Shown: positions 8,225-18,100 of the stretch, one piece after another
Layout of the letters: every line of letters starts with the position of its first letter
How positions within the stretch are numbered: position 1 is the stretch's first letter
Origin: Parasalinivibrio latis
Lineage (GTDB): Bacteria; Pseudomonadota; Gammaproteobacteria; Enterobacterales; Vibrionaceae
Length of the DNA: 64,000 nucleotides
NCBI RefSeq assembly: GCF_036825535.1
Contig: NZ_CP098813.1
Span: 1,302,001-1,366,000, forward strand
Direction: 5' to 3'
Made by a program: the position numbers and the translations under genes
The notes under the pieces: generated by a model
Seen by the model: only the letters and a program-made list of their open reading frames with translations
The model's database searches: none
Told to the model about the DNA's origin: nothing

Positions 8225-9154
8225 ATGTTTAGAAGGATCTTAACAAGTAGCAAAAGGGCTGCTGCAGCGATAGCGATGATACTTATGACGACAAATATTA
8301 GTGCTGAAGAGTTACCCGGTATCGTTGTTTTTCAATCAGATTTTGGACTGAAGGATGGAGCTGTTTCGGCCATGCAGGGGGTTGCCATGGGGGTATCTAC
8401 CGATTTGAAACTGTTTGACCTTACTCATGAAATCCCGGCATTCAATATCTGGGAAGCGTCTTATCGCCTGAAACAGACTATGCCGTATTGGCCTGCAGGC
8501 ACGGTCTTTGTTTCCGTTGTCGACCCTGGTGTAGGGACTGAAAGGAAATCAGTGGTGTTGAAAACCAAAACGGGTCACTACGTGGTAACACCGGACAACG
8601 GGACATTGTCATTGGTTATGGAAACATTGGGTATTGAAGAGATCCGCCGGATTGATGAGGAGATAAACCGGCGGAAAGATTCCACTCGGTCATACACCTT
8701 CCATGGCAGGGATGTTTATGCATTTACCGGTGCCCGGTTAGCATCCAACACCATTGCATTTGATGAGGTGGGGAAGCTGTTGCCCGCAGAAGTGGTTTCT
8801 ATCCCCTATCAAATGGCGAAATTTGATGCGGGTACTTTCCGCGGTAACATTCCGGTGCTCGACCCTCAATATGGAAATGTATGGACGAATATTCCCGCAG
8901 ATTTATTTGAAAAGAATGATATTTCCTATGGCACAGAATTCATTGTGGAAATAAGGAAGGATGAAAAAAGAATATATAAAGGTGTGATCCCGTACGTAAC
9001 GACATTTGGAGATGTTCCTACAGGACAACCTTTAATATATGTTAATTCTTTGCTTGATATTTCCCTGGCCCTGAATATGTCAAATTTCGCTGCAGAATTT
9101 GATATATCTTCAGGACCGGGGTGGAGCGTCAGCCTGAAAAAAATTGATAATTAA
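8225..9154 (+). CDS. Exported SAM hydroxide adenosyltransferase-family protein (DUF62/PF01887)
   Basis: 309 residues. Residues 1-27 look like a Sec signal peptide (basic start, Ala/Ile/Met-rich core, cleavage near ISA-EE). The mature protein has the order of motifs of the SAM hydrolase/fluorinase superfamily: FQSDFGLKDG, VDPGVGTER, TPDNGTLSLV, FHGRDVYA and YGNVWTNI. Family members hydrolyse S-adenosylmethionine to adenosine and methionine or use halides as nucleophile. A periplasmic location is odd because SAM is cytoplasmic; either the substrate differs or SAM is met outside the cell. GGAGG precedes the ATG. The gene stands alone; its stop codon abuts the end of the convergent CAP-domain gene without a terminator between. 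Confidence 0.88.
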   Translation: MFRRILTSSKRAAAAIAMILMTTNISAEELPGIVVFQSDFGLKDGAVSAMQGVAMGVSTDLKLFDLTHEIPAFNIWEASYRLKQTMPYWPAGTVFVSVVDPGVGTERKSVVLKTKTGHYVVTPDNGTLSLVMETLGIEEIRRIDEEINRRKDSTRSYTFHGRDVYAFTGARLASNTIAFDEVGKLLPAEVVSIPYQMAKFDAGTFRGNIPVLDPQYGNVWTNIPADLFEKNDISYGTEFIVEIRKDEKRIYKGVIPYVTTFGDVPTGQPLIYVNSLLDISLALNMSNFAAEFDISSGPGWSVSLKKIDN

Positions 9155-9898
9155 TTATTGTCTGCCAAATACTTGTGTCCAATAGTAGCGGTAAGTGGCG
9201 TCGGAATTTTCAACCATTGCGGCGCCCATTTCACGGTAACTGCCATTCATCAAGTTTTTACAATGTCCTTCACTGGCCATCCATTCACGCATGACCCTTT
9301 CAAGGGTCGGCTGCCCGGCTGCAATATTTTCCCCTACATAGCTGCTTGGGTAACCTGCGTCCTGTGCGCGATCAACAGAGCGTTTGCCATCCAGCCCTTT
9401 GTGACTGAAAAAGTCATAATTTGCCATGTTTGAGGAGTGTACATAGGCCGCAGTTTCCAACTGATCATTCCAGGTCAGTCTGCCAACCGCCGGCATTTGT
9501 GTACTGCCACAGGTTTGTGGATTGGTACGAAGGTTATTGACTGCGTTAAGCATATTCTCGTTGAATGTCTGCGAAGCGGTGGAGCCGCCGGTGCCGGTAG
9601 AGCCGCCGGTGCCGGTAGAGCCGCCGGTGCCGGTAGAGCCGCCGGTGCCGGTAGAGCCGCCGGTGCCGGTAGAGCCGCCGGTGCCGGTAGAGCCGCCGGT
9701 GCCAGTAGAGCCGCCGGTGCCGGTAGAGCCGCCGGTGCCGGTAGAGCCGCCGGTGCTAGTAGAACCACCTGAACCACTAGTGCCTGAGGTGTTTTGGTTT
9801 GCGGTATTCTTTGAGACGGTGCTGCCTTCGCCACCACAACCTAATAACAAAAATATAGAAAGTGGTATGAGGAAAAATTTATTGATTCGAAAAGGCAT
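9155..9898 (-). CDS. CAP/SCP-domain lipoprotein with Gly/Thr/Ser repeat linker
   Basis: 247 residues. The N-terminus is a lipoprotein signal with lipobox LLGC (Cys21), so the protein is anchored in a membrane. Residues about 40-110 are a low-complexity linker made of the repeat GGSTGT. The rest is a bacterial CAP (SCP/PR-1/Tpx-like) domain with HSSNMANYDFFSHKG, GENIAAG, HCKNLMN and YYWTQVFG. The two His and the Glu of the canonical cavity are present. The function of bacterial CAP proteins is poorly defined; roles at the cell surface in defence or adhesion have been proposed. The 18-bp DNA repeat encoding the linker is nearly perfect, so linker length probably varies between strains. Confidence 0.88.
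   Translation of the reverse strand: MPFRINKFFLIPLSIFLLLGCGGEGSTVSKNTANQNTSGTSGSGGSTSTGGSTGTGGSTGTGGSTGTGGSTGTGGSTGTGGSTGTGGSTGTGGSTGTGGSTGTGGSTASQTFNENMLNAVNNLRTNPQTCGSTQMPAVGRLTWNDQLETAAYVHSSNMANYDFFSHKGLDGKRSVDRAQDAGYPSSYVGENIAAGQPTLERVMREWMASEGHCKNLMNGSYREMGAAMVENSDATYRYYWTQVFGRQ
9583..9762. repeat. Ten tandem 18-bp units encoding the GGSTGT linker
   Basis: Ten uninterrupted copies of an 18-bp unit (AGCCGCCGGTGCCGGTAG on the plus strand). Eight are identical and units 7 and 10 carry single-base changes; a diverged eleventh unit follows at 9763-9780. The unit length is a multiple of three, so gain or loss of copies keeps the lipoprotein in frame. This is coding DNA, not a CRISPR, because there are no spacers. 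Confidence 0.95.
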
Positions 9899-10338
9899 AA
9901 TTACAACCAGTTGGGGAACTATTTATAAGGATTTTAATGGTTAATTATTAATAAATAAATGCATGGCGTCACCGGTTTAAATAGTTTGCATGAATTTAAC
10001 ATTGTAAATTCCTACTATTTTTGAATTGAGTTAATAAAGCTCTGTTTTAATGGGTTTAATTTAAATCGCTAATATACCATTGTAAGAATGGAGGGAATTA
10101 AAATAAGTGGAACTGCTTCTCGAACTCGTCTACAAATCCAAAGAAATGTCACGTTTGTACGTTATACATGGAACAAAAATCATACGATCTTCTTAGTTAA
10201 CCTATGTCCCATAATCGATACAATGTTCTCCAGTATGAGGATGCGTCAGCTATACTCAAATTCGAAAATCCTTCAGGGGGCCGGTTACGAAGTCAGGCAC
10301 TCAATAGAAAGTTAACCGTGGGGTGTTTTGGAGGCGTT
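9899..10338. other. 440-bp AT-rich divergent intergenic region
   Basis: Lies between the CAP lipoprotein (minus) and the solute-binding protein (plus). An open frame runs from 10204 into the solute-binding gene, but its first 45 codons encode nothing resembling a signal peptide, while a signal sequence starts at 10339, so the region is treated as noncoding. I see no RNA gene or clear repeat. Confidence 0.5.
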
Positions 10339-11040
10339 TTGAAAAAGTACTTTATCTTTCTGGCTGGATTGGTAACGGCATGCTCAGCTTTCGCTTCAAC
10401 TTTTGACAACTTGCGCTTCGTCACCGAGGAGTATCCTCCCTACAACTATACAGAAAATGGGGAGCTGAAAGGGATTGCCGTTGAGCTCCTATTGAAATCG
10501 GCACAAGGCGAGATTGGTACAAGTGATATACGGGTCTGGCCCTGGGCCAGGGGGTATGCAGAGGCACAAAGTGGGCCCAACACCGTATTGTTTTCTACAA
10601 CACGCACACCCCAAAGGGAAAGTATCTTTAAGTGGGTCGGGCCAATAACCGAAACGAAAGTTGTTGTTATCGTAAATAAATCCCAAAAGGATGAGTCGCT
10701 TTCTTCTTTGGTTGAAAAGAGCAAAAAATCTATTGCGGTTGTACGTGACGATATCGGTGAGCAACGTTTGGCCCTAAAGATGCCCGATGCAAAGGTGATC
10801 AAGCTGTCAACGCCGGATCAGGCAGCAAAAATGCTTCGGTCCGGCCGGGTGTCAGGTTGGGCATATGAGGAAAATGTTGCTTATTGGATACTTGAAAAAC
10901 AAGGTGCCCAAAGAGGAGATTTTGTAGCCATTGATACGTTACTTTCCGGAAAGCTCTACTTTGCTGTGAGTCCCGATGTCAGTGATAAAAAGGTTAAAGC
11001 AATGAACAATGCTGTTCTGCGCGCCAAAGGGAAAGAATAG
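10339..11040 (+). CDS. Periplasmic family-3 solute-binding protein (PF00497 type)
   Basis: 233 residues from a TTG start chosen because GGAGG (10330-10334) is correctly placed and a Sec signal peptide follows directly (basic LKKY, hydrophobic core, cleavage near AFA-ST). The mature protein has the two-lobe amino-acid-binding fold, with FVTEEYPPYNYTENGELKG at the start of lobe 1, WPWARGYAEA, and a TTRTPQRE strand typical of the family. No permease or ATPase accompanies it. It belongs with the many stand-alone family-3 proteins of marine bacteria that either serve distant transporters or act as sensors. A strong terminator follows at 11066. Confidence 0.85.
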   Translation: MKKYFIFLAGLVTACSAFASTFDNLRFVTEEYPPYNYTENGELKGIAVELLLKSAQGEIGTSDIRVWPWARGYAEAQSGPNTVLFSTTRTPQRESIFKWVGPITETKVVVIVNKSQKDESLSSLVEKSKKSIAVVRDDIGEQRLALKMPDAKVIKLSTPDQAAKMLRSGRVSGWAYEENVAYWILEKQGAQRGDFVAIDTLLSGKLYFAVSPDVSDKKVKAMNNAVLRAKGKE

Positions 11041-11065
11041 ATTATCTATCCTCTTGTTGTTGTGT

Positions 11066-11091
11066 ACCCGCTTTCTAAAGCGGGTTTTTTT
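11066..11091 (+). terminator. Rho-independent terminator after the solute-binding gene
   Basis: ACCCGCTTT pairs with AAAGCGGGT and is followed by a run of seven T, 26 bp after the stop codon. Confidence 0.9.
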
Positions 11092-11143
11092 GTGCTTTAT
11101 GTTGGCGTAAAGTTAAATTTTGACAATTGAAGGGATGGCCGGG

Positions 11144-12574
11144 ATGCCAGATCAGGCTAAGTTTATTACGGGTTCCACGATGCGGCATGTTGCCGTCATG
11201 TCCTCAACGGGTGCAACCGGACTACTGGCACTTTTTCTAGTCGACCTTCTGGATATGTATTTTATCAGCTTGCTTGGCGAAGTTGAGCTTGCTGCTGCTA
11301 TTGGATTTGCCGGAACCTTACTGTTTTTTTCTACCTCTGTATCCATTGGCCTTTCTATTGCTCAGGGCGCATTGGTATCCCGGGCAGTTGGATCGGGAGA
11401 GAGAGAACAGGCTAAAGATGTTGCCGCCAGCGTGTTCGTTTACTCATTTATTGTCGGTATGCTTGTCGCCTCATTAATGCTGATGTTTGTCGATGACATT
11501 CTGGCGCTAATTGGTGCGCATGGTGAAGCAGCGATAAAAGCCAAAGAGTATCTCGTTATAATATTGCCAAGCGCACCAGTCCTGGCTGTGGCAATGTCAG
11601 CGGGGGCAGTGCTCCGTGCCGTAGGGGATGCAAAACGTTCGATGTATTCAACACTGGCCGGCGGGGCGGTTAATGCTGTGTTTGATCCGCTTTTCATTTT
11701 TGGCCTGTCTATGGGGGTGGAGGGCGCTGCGGCTGCATCTGTGTTGGCAAGGTTTGCGGTGTTTGCCGTCGCGTTTTATTGCCTGAACAAGCACTACCAA
11801 TTTGTCAAAATGCCGGAGATTGGCAAGGTTATTTCGAATGTAGCTCCGGTTTTTGCTATCGCACTGCCAGCATTACTGACCAATATCGCGACGCCAGTTG
11901 GAAATGCATTTGTGACGTCACATATCGCCAAGTATGGAGACAACTTTGTTGCCGGGTACGCAGTGATTGGCAGGATTACTCCAGTCGCATTTGCATTGAT
12001 ATTCTCCCTTTCCGGGGCTATCGGTCCCATCATCGGCCAGAACTTTGGGGCCAGGCAATGGGATAGGGTCGCTATGGCGCTAAGAGATGCCGTTATATTC
12101 AGCACCCTCTACTGCCTGGTGATATCAGTAGTACTCTTCTTCCTTCAAGACGCCCTAATCAGCGTTTTCCAGTTGAGTGGAGATGCGTCACATATCTTTT
12201 CTGTGTTCAGTACTTACGTGGCGTTCACGTTTGTTTTTAATGGCACATTGTTTATTGCAAATGCTGCGTTCAATAATCTGAACCGACCTACATGGTCAAC
12301 GATGTTGAATGTGGGTAAAGCGACAATAGGCACCATTCCTTTTGCCTACCTGGGTGGCGCCTGGGGCGGTGCCATCGGTGTTTTACTTGGTCAGGCAGCT
12401 GGTTCTGTACTGTTTGGGATTATTGGATACGTGATGCTGAGAAAAGAGCTGGCTGTGATGCGCGGCTGCCAGGAAAGAAAAGAACAGGAAGAAATGGTAG
12501 CAAATTCCCCTTCTGTACCTGTTTCACCATTTTGTTCCAGCCAGCCTGAATTGGTCGCTGAAGATGCAGATTGA
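11144..12574 (+). CDS. MATE-family multidrug/metabolite exporter
   Basis: 476 residues from the ATG at 11144. The open frame begins at a TTG at 11120, but AAGGG is placed correctly only for 11144. About twelve membrane helices fall in two similar halves. N-half motifs such as LLDMYFISLLGEVELAA and ALVSRAVGSGE, and the C-half motif IIGQNFGARQWDR, are characteristic of MATE antiporters. These expel cationic drugs or metabolites using Na+ or H+. The C-terminal approximately 35 residues are hydrophilic and acidic. The gene is flanked by terminators on both sides and is therefore probably monocistronic. The substrate is unknown. Confidence 0.92.
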   Translation: MPDQAKFITGSTMRHVAVMSSTGATGLLALFLVDLLDMYFISLLGEVELAAAIGFAGTLLFFSTSVSIGLSIAQGALVSRAVGSGEREQAKDVAASVFVYSFIVGMLVASLMLMFVDDILALIGAHGEAAIKAKEYLVIILPSAPVLAVAMSAGAVLRAVGDAKRSMYSTLAGGAVNAVFDPLFIFGLSMGVEGAAAASVLARFAVFAVAFYCLNKHYQFVKMPEIGKVISNVAPVFAIALPALLTNIATPVGNAFVTSHIAKYGDNFVAGYAVIGRITPVAFALIFSLSGAIGPIIGQNFGARQWDRVAMALRDAVIFSTLYCLVISVVLFFLQDALISVFQLSGDASHIFSVFSTYVAFTFVFNGTLFIANAAFNNLNRPTWSTMLNVGKATIGTIPFAYLGGAWGGAIGVLLGQAAGSVLFGIIGYVMLRKELAVMRGCQERKEQEEMVANSPSVPVSPFCSSQPELVAEDAD

Positions 12575-12621
12575 GGTATTCACGCTTAGGTGTGAGATTG
12601 TGTCACTTTTATGCGAATTGG

Positions 12622-12646
12622 AACGCCTTGGAACAGTGGCGTTTTT
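12622..12646 (+). terminator. Probable terminator of the MATE gene
   Basis: AACGCC pairs with GGCGTT across a ten-base loop and runs into five T, about 48 bp after the MATE stop. Confidence 0.55.
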
Positions 12647-12794
12647 ACCCTCAGTGCATTTGTCTCCTAATGTTTAGTTCTACAGATTATTTAAACCATG
12701 CTTTGCTGTATGCCAGTTAGTTGAAACAGTCATCTGTGCCTATTGAAATATAGGTATGTGTTTCAGGCATGAAGTGTCCGTTGGATCAGGGAAG

Positions 12795-12986
12795 ATGAAA
12801 GTACAATCCTACCAACCGCCACAGAATGTCGATTCTGTTGTGGATACACAGCTTATTGATGGCACCTATGTGATGGAGAGGAGAAAGTCCGGAGATCGCC
12901 GGCGTTCCAAGCTCCGTTACAAAGGTTATGACCGCAGACTGGGTGCTGACCGCAGGATGTTAGGGGAAGTTGATGAATACGCCTGA
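12795..12986 (+). CDS. Small Arg-rich protein with repeated RR-x-G-x-DRR motif
   Basis: 63 residues from the ATG at 12795, chosen because AGGGA precedes it; an in-frame ATG at 12756 lacks a ribosome site. The C-terminal half contains two related basic motifs, ERRKSGDRRRS and YDRRLGADRRM, separated by about ten residues, and then an acidic tail. It has no signal peptide or membrane segment. I do not recognise the family. The density of Arg/Asp pairs would suit binding to RNA or a polyanion, but that is a guess. A terminator follows. Confidence 0.6.
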   Translation: MKVQSYQPPQNVDSVVDTQLIDGTYVMERRKSGDRRRSKLRYKGYDRRLGADRRMLGEVDEYA

Positions 12987-13007
12987 GTCACATGCGCTGT
13001 AAAAGAG

Positions 13008-13031
13008 AAAAGGACCGTTTCCGGCCCTTTT
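13008..13031. terminator. Terminator between the small protein and the convergent BCCT gene
   Basis: AAAAGGACCG pairs with CGGCCCTTTT with one mismatch and a four-base loop. A and T tracts flank it, so it could work in both directions. Confidence 0.7.
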
Positions 13032-13054
13032 GTGTTTTCTGCGGTTCCATGGCA

Positions 13055-14974
13055 TCAGGAAGACGTTGCTTCCTGGTTGTCCTGAGAAAGCTGCTCCTTC
13101 TCCCGAATCAGGTCATTGAACACAATGCGTGCCTGTTGTGCTGATTCTGAGGCCTGAAGCTTGTGCTCTTTGGCTGCTATTGCTTCGTCCATCAAGCGCT
13201 GAAGCTCATCCAATACTTCCTGAGGCGCGTCACCAAGTTCCATGCCGGATTCACCGCGTGAAAGTGCCTCTGCGCGGATTTGCTTTTTAAGCTTCCAAAT
13301 AGCATTCAGTTTTGAACGTTCTTCTTCAGCAGCTTCAATCGCTTCATCTTTAAGGCGTTCAAACTGGGCCAGTGCCATCCCTTCACGTGACCATGGGTCA
13401 ACATCCGGCAGCTCTTCGATGTTGATAACAGGATCCTCATAACCCTCTTGGTGAGTCAGGTCGAGGTTTGCTGCTTTAACACCGGAAATCATGAGCATGA
13501 CCGCAATAATCAGCAATGGAAGACCGCCGACGATCGCTGCGGTCTGCAGAGTTGCCAGGCCGCCCATAAACATCAGCACAGAAGGCATGAATGAAAGAGT
13601 AAAGGCCCAGAACAGACGGTTCCAACGCAGAGGATCTTCCGAGACATTGTTCTGTACAACAGACGCGAGGATATAAGAAATCGAGTCAAATGTTGTGGCA
13701 GTAAAGATAATGCAAAGAAGGGTAAAGACAGCGATGACCAGCGTGCTCATTGGCAACTGCTCAAGTATCGAGAAAATTGCCCGGGTTGCGCCGTATTCAT
13801 TCAGTATGCCGACAACGTCAAGCTGACCAGAAAGTTGCAATGACAGTCCGAAGTTACCCAGGATCATGAAGTACAGGGCACAGCCCAGTGAGCCGAAGAA
13901 GATAGAACCGGTCACCATTTGCTTGATGGTACGTCCACGGGAAATACGAGCGACGAACAGACCCATACTTGGTGCGAATACCAGCCACCATGCCCAGTAG
14001 AAGATAGTCCAGTCCTGTGGGAAATGGGTGTCTTCAAATGGACCATAGCCGCCGAACGGTTCTGCCCAAGTTGCCATCACAAAGAAGTTTGAGAGCATAC
14101 GGCCAATGGAGTCGAGGCCGGTTTCCAGCATAAACAGCGTTGGGCCGGTAACCAGGATAAATGCCAGCAGTCCCAGTGCTCCCCAGAAATTGATGTTACT
14201 GAGAAGCTTAATGCCGCCTTCCATGCCTTTGTAAGCAGAGTAGGCGAACAGCGCTGTACATACCATCAACACCCCAATCTGGGTACCGGTGGTGCTCGGT
14301 ATGCCGAACAGATAGCTGATGCCTTCGTTGATGAGTGGTGCTGCAAGACCCAGGGTTGTTGCCGCGCCGCCAAGCAGACCGAAGATAAACAGCACATCAA
14401 TGAACTTGCCCAGTTTGCCGTGGCTGCGTGCTTCACCGATAACAGGCATCAGTGCAGCAGAAACCTTCAGTACAGGCTGCTTTCGAACGTAGAAGAAGTA
14501 TGCAATAGGCAAGGCCGGGATCAGGTAAATTGACCAGGCAATAGGCCCCCAGTGGAAAATGCCGTATGTCGCAGCCCAACGGATTGCTTCTTCACTGCCA
14601 GGTTCCAGCTGGAAAGGAGGGCTCTGGTAATAATAAGCCCATTCTATGGTTCCCCAGTACAGGATACTTGCACCGATACCACCACAGAACAACATTGCTG
14701 CCCATGAAGCAGTTTTGAATTCCGGGGCTTCATCAGCGTCACCGAGTTTTATCTGGCCGATATCACTGAACACGATATAAATCATGAAAAAGAATGCAGC
14801 AAGGCCCAGTGCCAGATAGAGGAAACCGAGTTTGTCGGTCATAAATGTTTTTGCCACTGCAATCCATTCAGCGCCTTCCGTTGGCCAGATGGCCAGTGGA
14901 ATAACAACAGAAAACAGCAGTGCTAAAGCACCGAAAAAGGTGGGTTTATCGATCAGCCTAAAATGGCGTTCCAT
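13055..14974 (-). CDS. BCCT-family (CaiT-like) betaine/carnitine-type carrier with long cytoplasmic tail
   Basis: 639 residues, about twelve membrane helices. The BCCT signature region FYWAWW, then FVARISRGRT, is intact. The helix-3 segment reads GGIGASILYWGTIEW, and the Met in WAWWLVFAPSM sits where CaiT has its sodium-replacing methionine. The sequence thus resembles CaiT-type exchangers more than Na+-coupled BetP. Substrates of the family are carnitine, betaine, choline or related quaternary amines; the exact one is unknown. After the last helix (about residue 510) an approximately 125-residue Glu/Lys/Ala-rich tail is predicted to be coiled coil, longer than in CaiT. The gene is monocistronic, read toward the terminator at 13008-13031. 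Confidence 0.9.
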   Translation of the reverse strand: MERHFRLIDKPTFFGALALLFSVVIPLAIWPTEGAEWIAVAKTFMTDKLGFLYLALGLAAFFFMIYIVFSDIGQIKLGDADEAPEFKTASWAAMLFCGGIGASILYWGTIEWAYYYQSPPFQLEPGSEEAIRWAATYGIFHWGPIAWSIYLIPALPIAYFFYVRKQPVLKVSAALMPVIGEARSHGKLGKFIDVLFIFGLLGGAATTLGLAAPLINEGISYLFGIPSTTGTQIGVLMVCTALFAYSAYKGMEGGIKLLSNINFWGALGLLAFILVTGPTLFMLETGLDSIGRMLSNFFVMATWAEPFGGYGPFEDTHFPQDWTIFYWAWWLVFAPSMGLFVARISRGRTIKQMVTGSIFFGSLGCALYFMILGNFGLSLQLSGQLDVVGILNEYGATRAIFSILEQLPMSTLVIAVFTLLCIIFTATTFDSISYILASVVQNNVSEDPLRWNRLFWAFTLSFMPSVLMFMGGLATLQTAAIVGGLPLLIIAVMLMISGVKAANLDLTHQEGYEDPVINIEELPDVDPWSREGMALAQFERLKDEAIEAAEEERSKLNAIWKLKKQIRAEALSRGESGMELGDAPQEVLDELQRLMDEAIAAKEHKLQASESAQQARIVFNDLIREKEQLSQDNQEATSS

Positions 14975-15170
14975 TTAGTATTGCTCCCTTGTATACAAAT
15001 GGTTACATGAATTCTCAAGGGAATGCGCTACGGCATCAATTCATAAAATTTGTGGTCAGGAGAAGGGAATCTCATAAAAGTTGCGAAGTGAATCAGTGCG
15101 TCATAAGTGATTGGCGCACCGGATTCTATTGGGGGATGTTGGTTTGTAAATTTAACATGTGAGTGTTAAT

Positions 15171-18100
15171 TCAGCGGGAAACGAACGCATTAATTTGCGA
15201 ATTCAGGAGGTCGGCTTTAGATGAAAGTGTATCAATTAATGGATCCAATGCTGACATTTCCTCTTCCGGCGACTTTTCGAGTGATAAGCAGATATCAGCC
15301 AGCTCGGATGCCCCTATCATCGATGCTGCCCCTTTCATTTTATGTGCGAGCTTTTTCAGGCTGGTAATGTCATCGGATTCTTTGGCTTTGAGCATGCTAT
15401 CCAAATCCCGGATTTGGGCATCCCTGAATTTGGCCAGTAGAGCAGAAATAATTTCTTCATCATCGCCAATATCATTTTTCAGTTTTTCAATGTCATACAT
15501 TGGGGCGTATATGTCCTGGTGGTTATCAGGCTGCAGAAAATCGTCGTCTTCTTCAGCTCGCGGAGGATCATTCCACTCATCGACATTGATTATGTTGTCA
15601 GGAATTTCATCCATTGGCGGCTGTGTTTCGCCTGACGGGTAATCCTGTTTTTTGATTAACCCGTCCCCTGAAAGGGCTTCACCCGTGAAATCACTGAGGA
15701 TATTGTCTTCATCCATAATCAGGTTTGAATAATCAGTTTCCTGAGACACTTTTCGGTTAACGGGCTGGATAAACTGCGCAATGGCCTCACCGAGCTGTTC
15801 TCTGTTGAAGGGCTTCGCCAAGTGTGCATTCATTCCCGCTTTACGGCATTTTTCCGCATCTCCTGAAAGTGCGTTTGCGGTAACGGCAATGATTGGGGTG
15901 CTTTTATCAAAATTTCGGATGGCTTCAGTGGCAGCAAAGCCATCAAGGATAGGCATCTGGCAATCCATCAGAATCAGGTCGAAACGTGATTTTCCATGTA
16001 ATTCGACGGCTTCAGAGCCATTGTTGGCGAGTTGTGTGCGACAGCCAAGTTGGTCAAGTATGAGGCAGATGAGATCCTGGTTAACCTTGTGATCCTCGGC
16101 AACCAGAACATCAATATCGAACTGGAGGCTTTCTTGAAGTGTTCCTCCCTTTTCGTCGGCACTGGTTATGTTGTTGATTCGGGCGACCAGTTCATCTGGT
16201 CTGATGGGGCTGGTTACACATGGGTACTCGATATCCAGATCTCCATAAGGGGAGATCACGATCACGCGTTTCGCTTGTTCCAGAATGTTACCGTATTCGT
16301 CAAGGCAGGCTTCATCAACAAATACCTGACTGCTTGAAAGGGCATTTTTGTGGCTTCTGTTCGACTTTGAAAAGTGCTGATTTTCAATATCCAGGGCGTG
16401 AAGGTAAACACTGAGAATACGCTCTTGAACGGCGTCGTTGCTGATAATAAGCGCCGGTAGCTCTTTCCATGGGGATTCGATAACAAAATTTGAAAATACG
16501 TACTGGGGGTTAATAGCCGTGCTCATCAGCGGAATGCGCACTGTAAACTTGGTCCCGAGTTCCATTTCGCTTTGGACAGATATTTCACCCCCCATCAGCC
16601 GCGCGAGTTTTCGACAAAGTGGCAGGCCAAGCCCCGTACCCTGGTAGGAACGTGAATCTGAATTATCCACCTGCGTAAAGTTGTCAAAAATGATTCCAAG
16701 CCGGTCTTCAGGAATACCTATTCCAGTGTCTTCCACCGTTAGCACCAGCCATGACAGGTCATTTTGCTCCTCTTTCGCCAGCCGGGTAAGAATGTAGCCA
16801 TCGTTGGTAAATTTAATTGAGTTTCCAACAAGGTTGATCAGTATTTGGCGAAAGCGAACCGGGTCCAGATCCACGATCTCTGGCATACCGGGAGACAACT
16901 CACAGTGCAAACGGATAGGTTGGCCTGCAATACGGGCGGTAAACATATGCATGGCGTCAAACACCACATCCGTCAGGGAGGTGGGTTTCACCGACAAGGT
17001 CATTTTTCCTGCTTCTATTTTGGTGATGTCCAAAACATCATTGATGATATTAAGCAATGAGCGGGATGAATTGACCAATGTATCGATAAAGTACCGCTGT
17101 CGGTTGTTTAGGTTGGTCTCTGATAGCAGGGTTGCCATGCCTATGATGCCGTTCATTGGTGTGCGGATTTCATGGCTCATCATGGCAAGGAAATTAGTTT
17201 TAGCTTCGTTGGCCCGCTCGGCCTGATCTTTGGCTCGAACCATTTCATCAGATATTTGCTGGTTAAGTGCTTTCTGCTGGGCAAAGTAAAGCATACTGCT
17301 CAGGCTTGACAGAACCGGTTGAAGCCAGGTTTCCAGCCCTCTGTCTATTTGCGAGTATTTGTCCCCCAACGCAACAATACCCACCAACTGGCTGGAAATA
17401 ACGAGCGGCATGACGATGATGTGTACTTTGGTCTCTTTATTGTTGGTGATGAGGTTGGAGATACCTGCCATACAGATACTGCGATGAGTAAGGTTAACGC
17501 TTTCAAGTATGGTTGAGAGGTTATTCTGACCCATCGAAGCGAAACTGAAGTTCTCCGTAGAAGCGATGACCTGGATACTGTTGTCGGCAGAATTCTCAAT
17601 TTCTGCAATCATGCCGAACTCACATTCACTGATCCTGGTCAGCATTTCCAGGACTTCTTCAAAACCCCGGCTCAGTTGCCCTCCGACGAGAAACTTGTCC
17701 TGAATGGCCTTAATGGTCAGGAAGAGTTCGCGGTCTTTGGCGATACGTATCTGGTCATAATGATGGTTCGTCACATCTCGGATCATGGCGATCTGCAATG
17801 TTTGGTTTGCAAAAGCCAACTCCTCGGACTTTACCGTCAGCATATGCTTGCCTGATTGGACATTGATTTCATACGGGCCTTTTTTAAAAGGCATACCAAA
17901 CAGTGCATGGGTAAAGTACGAACGTTGCGAAGGGACTACCTTACTGACAATGTCGGCAAGCATGATTTTTTCAGCCGGAATATTGGTAAGGTTGAACGTC
18001 TCTAATGCGGCTTTGTTTACGGTTTTAATGTTCTGTTTGTGGTCAACAACAATGACACTGTCAGAGTAGCTGTTTATCAATTTATCCAGGTAATGGAGGT

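Noticed and set aside
9583..9762. Regular repeats that could suggest CRISPR
   Set aside because: The units are directly abutted 18-mers with no spacers, inside a coding sequence.
9522..9944. Open frame on the plus strand with a VEPPVP repeat and a signal-like start
   Set aside because: It is antisense to the CAP lipoprotein; the repeat is stop-free in several frames. The minus-strand frame has a lipobox and a full CAP domain.
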